From Lysobacter panacisoli (GTDB lineage Bacteria > Pseudomonadota > Gammaproteobacteria > Xanthomonadales > Xanthomonadaceae): a stretch of 64,000 bases of DNA. Made by a program: the position numbers and the translations under genes. The notes beneath the pieces were generated by a model, which ran no database searches, was not told where the DNA came from, and was given only the letters and a program-made list of their open reading frames with translations. Position 1 is the first letter of the stretch; every line of letters begins with the position of its first letter. The stretch spans positions 2,982,247 through 3,046,246 of the forward strand of contig NZ_VLNU01000001.1 of assembly GCF_009765165.1 (NCBI RefSeq), given 5' to 3'. Positions 7,764 to 16,182 of the stretch are shown in pieces.

Positions 7764-10178
7764 TCATGTGACCTCCCAGGCGTGTCGCGTTCCGGACTGG
7801 TTTGGCGAACCTGCGTCGCGCGACGGAGTCGTGGATGCATGGGCTGCGGAACGCAGGCCCGCCAAGGCATCGGCGACGCGATTGGACGCGTCGCCCGTTT
7901 GGTTGGAAGCGCCCGTCTGCGCGGAAGCGAACGGTGCGCGATTGGGTCGCCCCGCTTCAAGCAGGCGCTGCACGTCGACGGCGATCTCGTCCGCGTTTCC
8001 GCCGAGCAGGTGCACGGTCGGGCGCACGCCTTCGGGCAGGTGCAGCGGTTCCATCGCCAGCAGCGGGACGTCCATCGCGCAGGCTTCGCTGTAGAAGTGC
8101 GGCGCGATGTACGCCAGATGCGCGCGGCCGAGCAGGAACACGCCCGCGAGATAGTCCGGGGCGTCGATGCGGTGCAGGTTCGGTGTCGGTAGGCCATTGA
8201 CGGCAGTCGCGACGCAGACCACGTCGAGGTCCGGTCGCTGCGCGGCGACCTCGCATGCGGCGACCATCAGCGAGTCGGCGTGCACGTCTTCTTCGTCGCG
8301 CGGCATGACAAGCAGCAGCGGCTGTCCGTCGCGCAGGAAGGCGAAGCGTTCGGCGAAATCGCGGCCGAGGTCGCTGTCCGGGTGCAGGTCCTGCAGTGCG
8401 GAATGGAGCGTGTCGAGCGCCGCGCCGCCAGTGACGATGACGCGATTGGCGGGCACGCCCTCGGCGACGAGCTGGCGACCGGTCGACTGGTCGGGCGCGA
8501 CGTGCAGCGATGCGAGCGCGCGCGCGATGCGCCGGCCCGGATCGTCGGCGGATGTCGGCGCACCCGCACTCTGTCCACCGTCCACGCACACCACCGGGAC
8601 CTGGTGGTAGTGCGCGGCGAGCGTCGCGGCCAGCGTGGCCGGCGCATCGCCCGGCACCACCACCAGGTCCGGCTGCACCCGGGTCATCACATCCTTCATG
8701 CCGCCGAGCGCGCTGGAGGTGACCTGCACGGGATCCTCGCTCGCCGCGGGTACCGCCAGATGCACGTCGGCCGAGAGGTCGAACAGATGCAGCACCTGCG
8801 GCGTGTCCTGTTCCGCATCGACCGACACGCACACCGTGGTCTCGAAACGTTCGTCGCGTACGAGTCGCTGTGCGAGCGGCGCCATCTGCACCGCGTCCGG
8901 CGAATCGGGCAGCACGCACAATGCACGTACAAGCGTCGCCGGCTCACCGTCCGCGGCAGGTGCGGCGTCGATCAGCGATGCGGCCGAGGGCAGGGCGATG
9001 CCGGCGCGCGTGGGCATGTCGTAGTAGCGATCGTCGTCCTCGTCATCGAATCGTGCGAGCCCGGCAAGGAAGGAGATGCCGTGGTTCGTCGTGAGCGGAG
9101 CCGGTGGCGGCGTCGGCACTGGTCTGGCTTCACGCGTCGGCCAGCGCCCGCGCATGCGCATCAGCGCCTTCGGCACCCACCACACGTGCAGGGCGAGCAC
9201 CAGCACGAACGCGGCCAGGCCCAGCGACTGCGGCACGTTGCGCAACGCGAAGCCGAGCAGCAACAGCAATCCGGCGATGCCGACCATGCTGGCCAGCACG
9301 ATGCGCGGCGGCATGCCGGTGTCGCACAGCAGATGGTGCAGGTGCTGGCGATCGGCGCGGAACGGCGAGCCGCCGGAGCGGATGCGGCGGTACATCACCG
9401 CCAGCGTGTCCATCACCGGCAGCGCGACGCACCAGAGCACGTCCGGCGGCGACATGCGGCCGACGTTCGGATGGCTCATGTAGACCAGCGCCCACGCCAT
9501 CAGGAAGCCGATCAGTGTGCTGCCGGCGTCGCCCATGAACACCTTGCGTCCATCCGGCCAGCCCATGTTGACGAACAGATAGGGCACCAGCGCCGCGAAC
9601 AGAACCTGCAACATCAGCAGCACGCCCGGTGCGGACCAGGGCGCCTGGTTGAACATGCCGATCGCGACGATGCACACCATCGCCATCGACGCCGCGAGGC
9701 CGTCGATGCCATCCATCATGTTGAACGCGTTGATCAGGCCGATCACCGCCACGATCGTGAACGGGATGCCGAACAGGCCAAGATCGATGTGGCGCGTGCC
9801 GATGATCTCGCCCAGGTCGCTGACGTAGAAGCCGGACATGAAGATCACGAGGCCGCAGGCGCCGGCTTCGATCAGCAGGCGCGAGGTCACGCTGAGGTCG
9901 CTGGCGTCGTCGAGCGCACCGGCGGCGACAATCAGCACGCTGCCCGCGAGCAGGCTGGTGACGAAGCCGTCGAAGTAGCCCAGGTAGCTCAGGCCGACGA
10001 GCGTGCCGAGGAAGAAGCACAGCCCGCCGATCAGCGGGATGCTCCCGCGATGGCGCTTGCGCGCGTCGGGCCGGTCCACCAGTCCGATCTTCCTCGCCCA
10101 CGGGCGCATCGAGAAGATCGCGAATAGCGTCACGGCCAACGCGATTGCGCTGGCAGCTACCAGCTTGGGGTCCGTCAT
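7764..10178 (-). CDS. WecA-type undecaprenyl-phosphate sugar-1-phosphate transferase fused to a degenerate UDP-GlcNAc 2-epimerase-like domain
   Basis: Bifunctional-looking membrane protein, 804 aa. Residues 1-340 are a complete polyprenyl-phosphate HexNAc-1-phosphate transferase with about 11 membrane segments: DD at 90-91, NAFNMMDGIDGL at 150-161, MGDAGS at 215-220 and HLHHLL at 279-284. This part would start repeat-unit synthesis on undecaprenyl phosphate. After an acidic linker (345-415), residues 416-742 follow WecB-type UDP-GlcNAc 2-epimerases (AVQMAPL, PDLVVVPGDAPATLAA, NRVIVTGGAALDTL, then a C-terminal VPLLAM segment). Most catalytic positions are altered: no GTRPE loop, HVEAGL became CVDGGQ, GHRRES became MPRDEE, and SGG-QEE is missing. 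The ATG at 10178 has GAGGTG upstream. The second domain is probably non-catalytic or regulatory (inference). Confidence 0.88.
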   Translation of the reverse strand: MTDPKLVAASAIALAVTLFAIFSMRPWARKIGLVDRPDARKRHRGSIPLIGGLCFFLGTLVGLSYLGYFDGFVTSLLAGSVLIVAAGALDDASDLSVTSRLLIEAGACGLVIFMSGFYVSDLGEIIGTRHIDLGLFGIPFTIVAVIGLINAFNMMDGIDGLAASMAMVCIVAIGMFNQAPWSAPGVLLMLQVLFAALVPYLFVNMGWPDGRKVFMGDAGSTLIGFLMAWALVYMSHPNVGRMSPPDVLWCVALPVMDTLAVMYRRIRSGGSPFRADRQHLHHLLCDTGMPPRIVLASMVGIAGLLLLLGFALRNVPQSLGLAAFVLVLALHVWWVPKALMRMRGRWPTREARPVPTPPPAPLTTNHGISFLAGLARFDDEDDDRYYDMPTRAGIALPSAASLIDAAPAADGEPATLVRALCVLPDSPDAVQMAPLAQRLVRDERFETTVCVSVDAEQDTPQVLHLFDLSADVHLAVPAASEDPVQVTSSALGGMKDVMTRVQPDLVVVPGDAPATLAATLAAHYHQVPVVCVDGGQSAGAPTSADDPGRRIARALASLHVAPDQSTGRQLVAEGVPANRVIVTGGAALDTLHSALQDLHPDSDLGRDFAERFAFLRDGQPLLLVMPRDEEDVHADSLMVAACEVAAQRPDLDVVCVATAVNGLPTPNLHRIDAPDYLAGVFLLGRAHLAYIAPHFYSEACAMDVPLLAMEPLHLPEGVRPTVHLLGGNADEIAVDVQRLLEAGRPNRAPFASAQTGASNQTGDASNRVADALAGLRSAAHASTTPSRDAGSPNQSGTRHAWEVT

Positions 10179-10450
10179 GCACGCACCTCGGATCAGAACG
10201 TGGGGTGTTGGATTCCGTGTGCGTGTGCACTTACGACCACCAACTGCTTCGGCATGAAGGCATCGCGTTTCATGTTCCTGTTTCGATGCCATGCCTCCGT
10301 GCGCGAACGAATCTATGGAGCGCGACTTGATGAAGAGATGAAAATGAGCAGGTTCACCGCAGTGAACTTCATCATCGCGATAGGTTGTGTTCAGATGAAT
10401 GAATCAATTCACTGCTCGAGCACAACGCTGAAGCGAATGGAATGTGCGTG
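10179..10450. promoter_or_regulatory. AT-rich intergenic region with dyads upstream of the polysaccharide operon
   Basis: No gene is seen. The stretch is visibly poorer in G+C than its surroundings and contains dyads: GTTCAC-N4-GTGAAC at 10352-10367 and TGAAT-CA-ATTCA at 10400-10411. It lies between the phosphatase stop and the WecA-fusion start on the same strand. A promoter and operator for the operon are likely here, but no confident -35/-10 pair was found. Confidence 0.45.
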
Positions 10451-10885
10451 TCACAGTTTCGTTTGCCATTCGCTGTTACATGTATCGAGCGAGTCGTATG
10501 TCGCATCGAAGCAGGAAATGTCGCGACCGTAAGGGTCGTCGATATCTTCGCCACCGTTCCAGTGCGAGAACATCAGCACGCGACCGCGCAGCACTGGGCA
10601 CGACGCGAGCGTCGCGGCGACCTGTCGCTGCTCCATCGCGAGCACGAGGTCGAAGCGCTGCAACAGTTCGCGCGTGGCCTGTCGGCCGATGTGCGCGGCC
10701 GCGCTCAAGCCGTGTTCGAGCAGTACCTGTTGTGCTTTCGGATCGACGGGCGAGCCCTGCATTGCGGCGAGCCCGGCGGATTCGACGACGATGTCGTCGC
10801 GACCCAGGCGGTGGCGCAGCATGGTTTCGGCCATCGGACTGCGGCAGATGTTGCCCTTGCAGATGATGAGCAGGCGAAATGTCAT
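10451..10885 (-). CDS. Low-molecular-weight protein-tyrosine phosphatase (Wzb-like)
   Basis: Cytoplasmic arsenate-reductase-fold phosphatase, 144 aa, expected to dephosphorylate the tyrosine-rich tail of the Wzc-type kinase encoded downstream and so drive the phosphorylation cycle needed for polymer export. The catalytic loop C9-KGNIC-R15 followed by SP fits CX5R(S/T), and DDPYG at 116-120 supplies the general acid (D117). Length matches the family. It is first in the minus-strand polysaccharide locus, with a 272-bp AT-rich gap before the WecA fusion, so it may be transcribed with or apart from it. The last ~15 residues (LDTCNSEWQTKL) do not resemble the usual C-terminal helix. Confidence 0.92.
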   Translation of the reverse strand: MTFRLLIICKGNICRSPMAETMLRHRLGRDDIVVESAGLAAMQGSPVDPKAQQVLLEHGLSAAAHIGRQATRELLQRFDLVLAMEQRQVAATLASCPVLRGRVLMFSHWNGGEDIDDPYGRDISCFDATYDSLDTCNSEWQTKL

Positions 10886-10960
10886 CGTTTCACGCTAGCA
10901 GATGACATGCGATGGGCTACGAACCCGAAGTTCACGCGTGTAGTCGCAAGGGTTCGACGT

Positions 10961-11827
10961 TCAGCCGGGCTCGTTCGGCAACGTCTGGCGTACGCGCGCG
11001 AATCCACTCCACGGCTCACGGCGCAGCAACCGCGCGCGGCGCAAGGCCTTGCGCAGATCGAATGCCGCTGGCTCGCGCACGCGGCCAAGATCGTCCCAGC
11101 TCAGCGGCATCGCCACGGGCGCGCCGGGTCGTGCGCGCAGCGACCAGCCGGTGACGCTGGTCGCGCCGCGCGCGTTACGCAGCCAGTCGATGAAGATGTG
11201 GCCCTCACGCGCCGACTTGCTCGCGGTGGCGACGAATCGCTCGGGCGATTTCGCCACCAGCGACTCGGCGAACGCATCGCTGAATGCTTTCACCTGCGTC
11301 CAGTCCGGGCCGCGCCTGATCGGCACCACCACGTGCAATCCCTTGCCGCCAGACAGTCGCAACCAGCTGCGTAGTCCGCGCGCGGCGAGTTCGTCGCGCA
11401 CCTGGCGCGCCGCGGCCTTCACTTCGTTCCAAGCGATGTCCGGTGCGGGGTCCAGGTCGAACACCAGCCGATCCGGGCTTTCGACATCATCGATGCGCGC
11501 GCCCCATACGTGGAACTCGAGCGTGTTCATCTGCACCAGTTCGAGCACGCCCTCGATGTCCTCGACGTAGAGGTAATCGCCTTCGCCTTCGAGTTCGCGC
11601 AGGCGGATCGCGTGGACGTGTTCGCCCAGCGAATCCGCGTGGTGTTTCTGGAAGAAGCAGTGGCCGTCGGCGCCATCCGGGCAGCGCACCAGCGAGAGTG
11701 GGCGCTGGACGAGTTCGGGCAACAGCCATCGCGCGACGGCGCGGTAATAGTCGGCCACTTCGCCCTTGGTGATGCCCGCGCCGGCGAACACGACGCGGTC
11801 GGGACTGGTCAGCCGGGGCGTCGTCAT
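10961..11827 (-). CDS. Stand-alone LigD-type primase-polymerase (NHEJ polymerase domain)
   Basis: Archaeo-eukaryotic primase-superfamily polymerase that fills or extends ends during non-homologous end joining, 288 aa, equivalent to the Pol domain of LigD without ligase or phosphoesterase domains. LSLVRCPDG and CFFQKHH (57-63) are signature segments; FDLDPAPD holds the metal-binding D124 and D126; SGGKGLHVVVP (159-169) is the nucleotide-binding loop; AMPLSWDDL is the usual late motif. It lies 27 bp downstream of ku on the same strand, so the two are probably co-transcribed. The window has a second Pol domain in the full-length LigD at 16183-18741. Product is often annotated as LigD. Confidence 0.92.
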   Translation of the reverse strand: MTTPRLTSPDRVVFAGAGITKGEVADYYRAVARWLLPELVQRPLSLVRCPDGADGHCFFQKHHADSLGEHVHAIRLRELEGEGDYLYVEDIEGVLELVQMNTLEFHVWGARIDDVESPDRLVFDLDPAPDIAWNEVKAAARQVRDELAARGLRSWLRLSGGKGLHVVVPIRRGPDWTQVKAFSDAFAESLVAKSPERFVATASKSAREGHIFIDWLRNARGATSVTGWSLRARPGAPVAMPLSWDDLGRVREPAAFDLRKALRRARLLRREPWSGFARVRQTLPNEPG

Positions 11828-11854
11828 GCGTCGGCGCGGCGATGATCGTGCGGA

Positions 11855-12751
11855 TCAGGCCGACTTGCGTCCGGTGCGTTTGCGCGCGGTCGTCGTGGTC
11901 GTCTTCTTCGCGGGTGCCTTCTTGGCGGCCTTCTTGGCCGGCGGAGGCTTGCCTCCCTTCTTCTCCAGGCTGCGCTTGAGCAGGTCGGCGAAGTCGATGA
12001 CGTTGGTCGCGGCGTTTTCCGGCAACGATTCCTCGGCAGCCGGCTTGCGCACCACATGCTTGGACTTGACCCGATCCTCGATCACCTTCGTCAGGCGGTC
12101 GCGGAAATCGTCCTTGTAGTCCGCCGGATTCCATTCCGAGCTCATCGACTCGATCAGCTGCTTGGCCATGTCGACTTCGCGCGCGGTGATCTTCCACTTC
12201 TCCATGCCGCCTTCGGGCAGCTTGTATTCCTCCGGATCGACCAGCTCCTGGGCGAAGCGCAGGATCAGCAGCAGCAGCGCGTCGTCGCGCGCGACGACCG
12301 CGGCGAGGTATTCGCGCGTGCGGATGACGACGCGGCCGACGCCGGCCTGGCCGGTGCGCTTGAGCACTTCACGCAACAGCACGTAGCCCTTCTCGGCCTT
12401 CTTGCCCGGTTCGAGCACGTAGGGTTTCTCGAAGTATTCCGGCCCGATCGACTCCAGCGGCACGAAGGTGTCGATGTCGACCGTTTCCTTGTGGTCGGGC
12501 GAGGCGGCGGCGATGTCCGACTCCTCCAGTACGACGTAGCTGCCCTTGTCGTACTCGAACGCCTTGACGATTTCCTTCCACGGCACTTCCTCGCCGGTCT
12601 CGGCGTTGACGCGCTCGTAGCGGATCGGGGCGTTGTTGCGACTGTCGAGCATGCGGAACGACAGATCGACGCGACGCTCGCCGGTCATCAGCTTGATGGG
12701 GATGTTGAGCAGACCGAACGACAGCGTTCCGGTCCAGATGGGGCGGGCCAT
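11855..12751 (-). CDS. ku: Ku, DNA end-binding protein of bacterial NHEJ
   Basis: Homodimeric ring protein that binds double-strand break ends and recruits LigD. The 298-aa protein begins MARPIWTGTLSFGLLNIPIK, diagnostic for bacterial Ku, and keeps ...RYERVNAETGEEVPWKEIVKA and the EEYKLPEG region of the core. The last ~45 residues are a Lys/Ala/Thr-rich tail (PPAKKAAKKAPAKK...), typical of Ku proteins with an extra non-specific DNA-binding tail. The ATG at 12751 is followed downstream by the stand-alone polymerase gene with a 27-bp gap. Confidence 0.97.
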   Translation of the reverse strand: MARPIWTGTLSFGLLNIPIKLMTGERRVDLSFRMLDSRNNAPIRYERVNAETGEEVPWKEIVKAFEYDKGSYVVLEESDIAAASPDHKETVDIDTFVPLESIGPEYFEKPYVLEPGKKAEKGYVLLREVLKRTGQAGVGRVVIRTREYLAAVVARDDALLLLILRFAQELVDPEEYKLPEGGMEKWKITAREVDMAKQLIESMSSEWNPADYKDDFRDRLTKVIEDRVKSKHVVRKPAAEESLPENAATNVIDFADLLKRSLEKKGGKPPPAKKAAKKAPAKKTTTTTARKRTGRKSA

Positions 12752-12824
12752 GAGACACCTCTCCCGGCTGCGATTCTCGGGGCGGGGACAGGAACTTTCC
12801 GGCGAGGCGCGTTGGCGGGCGGTG

Positions 12825-12853
12825 AAAACAGCCGCCCCGGCGTGGCCGGGGCG
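12825..12853 (-). terminator. Intrinsic terminator of the small membrane-protein gene
   Basis: A 9-bp perfect stem (12833-12841 with 12845-12853, 3-base loop) is followed on the minus strand by a TTTT run (complement of 12825-12828). It lies 28 bp past the stop at 12881 and separates that gene from ku. Confidence 0.8.
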
Positions 12854-12880
12854 TGAATGCGGGGGGCGATGGCGGGGCGG

Positions 12881-13402
12881 TCAGGCCAGGCCGGCGCCCG
12901 GCGTGGCGGCCCTGCGGACGCCGCGCATGCGCCACAGCTGCCAGATGGCTCCGATCAGATAGGCCACGAAGGCGGTACCGATCGGGCCGAACAGGCGCGG
13001 GTCTTCCGGGTTGGCCGCGTACGGCGCACCCAGCGGGATGCGGGTCAGGGTTTCGACCGACGCCGGGATGAAGTGGAAGAACAGCGCGGTCAGGTTGGAC
13101 AGCACCGCCACATAGCCAGAGAAGCGGCCGAAGGCGTTGCGGCGGTCGGCGAGCCACGCCAGCGCCAGCACGCCCAGCGTGATCAGGCTCAGCACGTGCG
13201 GCACGCCGAATCCGCCGTGGCGGAAGATGAAGAGGCCGGTGAAGGCCGCGCCGACGGTGAACCAGAAGAAGGTCGTACCGGCCGTGGTGTCCAGGCGGAT
13301 TTGGCGATGGCGGAACAGTGCGACGAAGCCGGCGAAGAATCCGACCAGTGCGATCAGCGTGTGCAGCGCACCGAAAGCGGTGATGTTCAGCAGTTCGAGC
13401 AT
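12881..13402 (-). CDS. Small integral membrane protein of unknown function
   Basis: I do not recognise this 173-aa protein securely. It has four or five hydrophobic segments (about 5-28, 42-62, 68-85, 95-115 and 140-160), with charged loops containing FRHRQIRLDT and DRRNAFGRFSG. There is no signal peptide, lipobox or obvious cofactor motif. It is monocistronic: a terminator hairpin follows it, and the wrbA hairpin lies upstream. The layout resembles small DUF2306-like or heme-free membrane proteins, but this is only a visual impression. Confidence 0.7.
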   Translation of the reverse strand: MLELLNITAFGALHTLIALVGFFAGFVALFRHRQIRLDTTAGTTFFWFTVGAAFTGLFIFRHGGFGVPHVLSLITLGVLALAWLADRRNAFGRFSGYVAVLSNLTALFFHFIPASVETLTRIPLGAPYAANPEDPRLFGPIGTAFVAYLIGAIWQLWRMRGVRRAATPGAGLA

Positions 13403-13550
13403 GGCGTCACCTCGTGAGGAATGCGGGACGGTTCAGATCTCCGGAACACGGAACACGAACAATCCATCGCACTCCCCGGGACCGCACCTCCAAGGATGCA
13501 GTGGCCGGAGGCGGCGGTGATCGCCACCGATCGGATCGATGGCCCACCGG

Positions 13551-13584
13551 TCGCGGGCCGGCGTCGCGTGGACGCCGGCCGCGA
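13551..13584 (-). terminator. Strong hairpin after wrbA
   Basis: A 14-bp stem with one bulged G (13551-13565 with 13571-13584, 5-base loop) lies immediately downstream of the wrbA stop at 13591. There is no T-run, so it may be a mixed or Rho-assisted terminator or an mRNA-stabilising structure. No other feature is seen in 13403-13590. Confidence 0.6.
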
Positions 13585-13590
13585 TGGCGA

Positions 13591-14190
13591 TCAGCCGTGC
13601 AGGCGGATCGCGGTCTCGGCGACGACGCGGCCCTGGTAGCGGGCACCGTCGAGTTCGTTCTGGGTCGGCTGGCGCGAACCGTCGCCGCCGGCGATGGTGG
13701 TCGAGCCGTACGGCGAACCGCCGGTGACTTCGTCCAGGCGCATCTGGCCGGCGTGGCCATAGTCCAGGCCGACCACGACCATGCCGAAATGCAGCATGTT
13801 GGTGATGATCGAGAACAGCGTGGTTTCCTGGCCGCCGTGCTGCGTGGCGGTGGAAGCGAAGGCCGAGCCGACCTTGCCATGCAGCGCACCGCGCGCCCAC
13901 AGGCCGCCGGCCTGATCGAGGAAGTTGGCCATCTGCGAGGACATGCGGCCGAAGCGCGTGCCGGTGCCGATGACGATGGCGTCGTAGTTGGGGAGATCGT
14001 CGATGGTCGCGATCGGCGCGGCCTGGTCGAGCTTGTAGTGCGAGCGGCGTGCGACGTCTTCCGGTACCAGTTCCGGCACGCGCTTGATGTCGACCTGCGC
14101 ACCGGCGCCTCGCGCGCCTTCGGCGATCGCCTGCGCCATCGTTTCGACGTGCCCATAGGCGGAGTAGTACAGGACCAGGATCTTGGCCAT
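13591..14190 (-). CDS. wrbA: NAD(P)H:quinone oxidoreductase, WrbA type
   Basis: Flavodoxin-like tetrameric FMN enzyme that reduces quinones by two electrons, protecting against redox cycling. The start is set at the ATG at 14190, giving [20 protein letters not shown], the usual FMN phosphate-binding N-terminus; 199 aa is the normal family length. Other conserved stretches are [33 protein letters not shown] and [19 protein letters not shown]. The frame stays open for 53 more codons upstream into a repetitive element, which is not credible coding sequence. Confidence 0.96.
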   Translation of the reverse strand: MAKILVLYYSAYGHVETMAQAIAEGARGAGAQVDIKRVPELVPEDVARRSHYKLDQAAPIATIDDLPNYDAIVIGTGTRFGRMSSQMANFLDQAGGLWARGALHGKVGSAFASTATQHGGQETTLFSIITNMLHFGMVVVGLDYGHAGQMRLDEVTGGSPYGSTTIAGGDGSRQPTQNELDGARYQGRVVAETAIRLHG

Positions 14191-14291
14191 CGGTGTTCCT
14201 CGATGCAGTTGGGGATGGATGTCCGCCCCTCGTCGCCACGATGCGGGGCGTGAGGGGAGGTGGATTGGATGGGGTTGCTGTTGTGCTTGCG

Positions 14292-14405
14292 CTTTCCCTC
14301 TCCCCTTGCGGCGACCGCAGGGAGTGCAGAGCTGAGAGGGACAGGCCACCGCAGGTGGCCAGGGAGAGGGGTAGGGTGCGCACTACGCGCGTACCCCTCT
14401 TCCGG
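14292..14405. repeat. Long palindromic intergenic repeat, copy A
   Basis: GC-rich interspersed repeat related to the one at 43476-43602. Shared blocks are CCCTCTCCCCTTGCG, GAGAGGGACAGGCC, GGCCAGGGAGAGGGGTAGG and CTACGCGCG followed by CCCCTCTTCCG. It is internally self-complementary (CCCTCTCCCC against GGGAGAGGGG) and would fold into a large hairpin. It sits in the 14191-14419 gap upstream of wrbA. Confidence 0.85.
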
Positions 14406-14419
14406 CGCTTGAGCAAAAC

Positions 14420-15121
14420 TTACGGCGCGCTGTCGACCAGCACGACCTCGGCGTCTTCGATCGCCTTGACCGTGATCGCACCTTCGTTGCGGATCGCTGC
14501 GCCGTCGCGCGCTTCGAGGCGCACGCCGTTCACTTCGATCGCACCCTTGGCCGGCACGAGGTAGCCGTAGCGATCGCCGCCGAAGTCGTACTGCGCCGAT
14601 TCGCCCGCGGCGAGGTTCAGGCCCAGCACGCGCGCGTTGGCGCGGATCGGCAGGGCGTCTTCGTCACCGGCGATGCCGCTGGCGAGGGTGACGAAGCGCC
14701 CGGAGCGGTCGCCCTTCGGGAAGGGCTTGCTGCCCCAGGTCGGAGCGCCGCCGCGCGCATCGGGGATGATCCAGATCTGGAAGATGCGCGTGGTGATCGG
14801 CTCCAGGTTGTATTCGGCGTGCTGGATGCCGGTGCCGGCGCTCATCACCTGAACGTCGCCGGCCTCGGTGCGGCCACGGTTGCCCAGGTTGTCCTGGTGC
14901 GTGATCGCGCCGTCGCGGACGTAGGTGATGATTTCCATGTCCGAATGCGGGTGCGGCGGAAAGCCGGTGTTGGCGGCGATCGTGTCGTCGTTCCACACGC
15001 GCAGGGCGCCCCAGCCCATGCGGGCCTGGTCGTGGTAGCTGGCGAACGAGAAGTGGTGCTTGGCATCGAGCCAACCGTGGTTGGCTCCGCCGAGGGAGTT
15101 GAACGGGCGACGCTCGATCAT
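14420..15121 (-). CDS. Pirin family protein (YhhW-like quercetin dioxygenase homologue)
   Basis: Bicupin metalloprotein, 233 aa. The start at ATG 15121 gives MIERRPFNSLGGANHGWLDA, the characteristic pirin opening. The metal site is visible as HPHSDMEIITYV followed by MSAGTGIQHAEYN (three His and one Glu). Some bacterial pirins have quercetin 2,3-dioxygenase activity while others are redox sensors, so the physiological substrate is uncertain. It is transcribed divergently from a LysR regulator across a 125-bp region, the standard arrangement for a LysR-controlled target. Confidence 0.93.
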   Translation of the reverse strand: MIERRPFNSLGGANHGWLDAKHHFSFASYHDQARMGWGALRVWNDDTIAANTGFPPHPHSDMEIITYVRDGAITHQDNLGNRGRTEAGDVQVMSAGTGIQHAEYNLEPITTRIFQIWIIPDARGGAPTWGSKPFPKGDRSGRFVTLASGIAGDEDALPIRANARVLGLNLAAGESAQYDFGGDRYGYLVPAKGAIEVNGVRLEARDGAAIRNEGAITVKAIEDAEVVLVDSAP

Positions 15122-15181
15122 GGCCTTGCTCCGGAAGTGGTGGAGGAGTGGCGCCAAGATAGGCGTCCCCGGTAGTCTTGA

Positions 15182-15215
15182 GAATGGAACGAATCGAATA
15201 TGATCGTTTCCATTC
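15182..15215. promoter_or_regulatory. Putative LysR operator between pirin and LysR genes
   Basis: An 8-bp perfect inverted repeat (GAATGGAA at 15182-15189 and TTCCATTC at 15208-15215) with an 18-bp AT-richer centre lies in the divergent gap 15122-15246. It is a candidate binding site for the LysR protein encoded at 15247, controlling both genes. Confidence 0.55.
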
Positions 15216-15246
15216 CTTGCATGATCACGACGGAGCCACAGCGACC

Positions 15247-16164
15247 ATGAAACTGCCCGACCTGGAAGCCTGGGCGATCTTCGCCAAGGTCGCCGAAACC
15301 GGCTCGTTCGCGCGCGCCGCGGGCGAGCTGGGCCTGTCTCAAGCGACCGTGTCCAAGGCCATCACGCGTCTGGAAACGCGGCTGAAGACGGTGTTGTTCC
15401 ATCGCACGTCGCGGCGCATGTCGCTGACCGAAAGCGGGCGCGGCGCGCTGGAACGCGCCAGCCGCATCCTCGCCGAGGGCGAGGCGGTGGAGGCCGAGGT
15501 CACCGCGCAGGCGGCCAGCCCGCGTGGACAGGTGCGCATGGCGGTGCCGATGTCGTTCGGCATCGAACACCTCGCGCCGGTATTGCCGGATTTCATGGCG
15601 CGCCACCCCGACGTGTCGCTGGAGATCGATTTCGACGACGGCATGGTCGATCTGGTCGGTGGCGGTTTCGATCTCGCGCTGCGCATTTCGGCGCTGGCCG
15701 ATTCGAGCCTGCTCGCGCGCCGCCTGTGCGGCGTGCGCGTGCTGCTGGTGGGGGCGCCCGAGTACCTGGAACGCAATGGCCGCCCGCGCCATCCGCGCGA
15801 ACTCGCTTCGCACAACGCGCTGTTCTACACGCTGTCGCGCTTCGGCAGTGCGTGGCGATTCCACCATCGCCGCCACGGCGATTTCTCGATCAGCGTGCCG
15901 GCGCCACTGCGCGTCAACAACGCCGAGGCGCTCAATCCGGCGCTGTTGGCTGGGCTCGGGTTGGCCCTGCAGCCGGAGTTCCTGATCTGGCGCGAGCTCA
16001 AGGCGGGCAAGCTGGAAATCGTGATGCCGGACTGGTCGCCGCCGCCGATCGCGCTGCACGTGGTCACACCGCCCGGACGCGTGCGCCCGGTGCGCGTGCA
16101 GGTGTTGATCGAACATCTGGTGAAGAAGTTCGAGAAGGCGCCGTGGGCAGAGCGCGAGGGCTGA
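15247..16164 (+). CDS. LysR-family transcriptional regulator
   Basis: 305-aa regulator. The N-terminal winged helix-turn-helix (about 1-60) includes [20 protein letters not shown] and [11 protein letters not shown]; the C-terminal periplasmic-binding-like effector domain begins about residue 90 ([20 protein letters not shown]). The effector domain belongs to the large group regulating quinone- or aldehyde-responsive genes. ATG 15247 was preferred to the upstream in-frame TTG because MKLPDLEAW is the family N-terminus. It probably controls the divergent pirin gene and itself through the palindrome at 15182-15215. It ends 18 bp from the convergent ligD. Confidence 0.95.
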   Translation: MKLPDLEAWAIFAKVAETGSFARAAGELGLSQATVSKAITRLETRLKTVLFHRTSRRMSLTESGRGALERASRILAEGEAVEAEVTAQAASPRGQVRMAVPMSFGIEHLAPVLPDFMARHPDVSLEIDFDDGMVDLVGGGFDLALRISALADSSLLARRLCGVRVLLVGAPEYLERNGRPRHPRELASHNALFYTLSRFGSAWRFHHRRHGDFSISVPAPLRVNNAEALNPALLAGLGLALQPEFLIWRELKAGKLEIVMPDWSPPPIALHVVTPPGRVRPVRVQVLIEHLVKKFEKAPWAEREG

Positions 16165-16182
16165 TGGTCGCGCGTCTTCGTT

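Noticed and set aside
8280..10127. 615-codon plus-strand open frame opposite the WecA fusion
   Set aside because: His/Arg/Gln-rich translation with no domain, antisense to a gene with clear motifs; typical GC-rich shadow frame.
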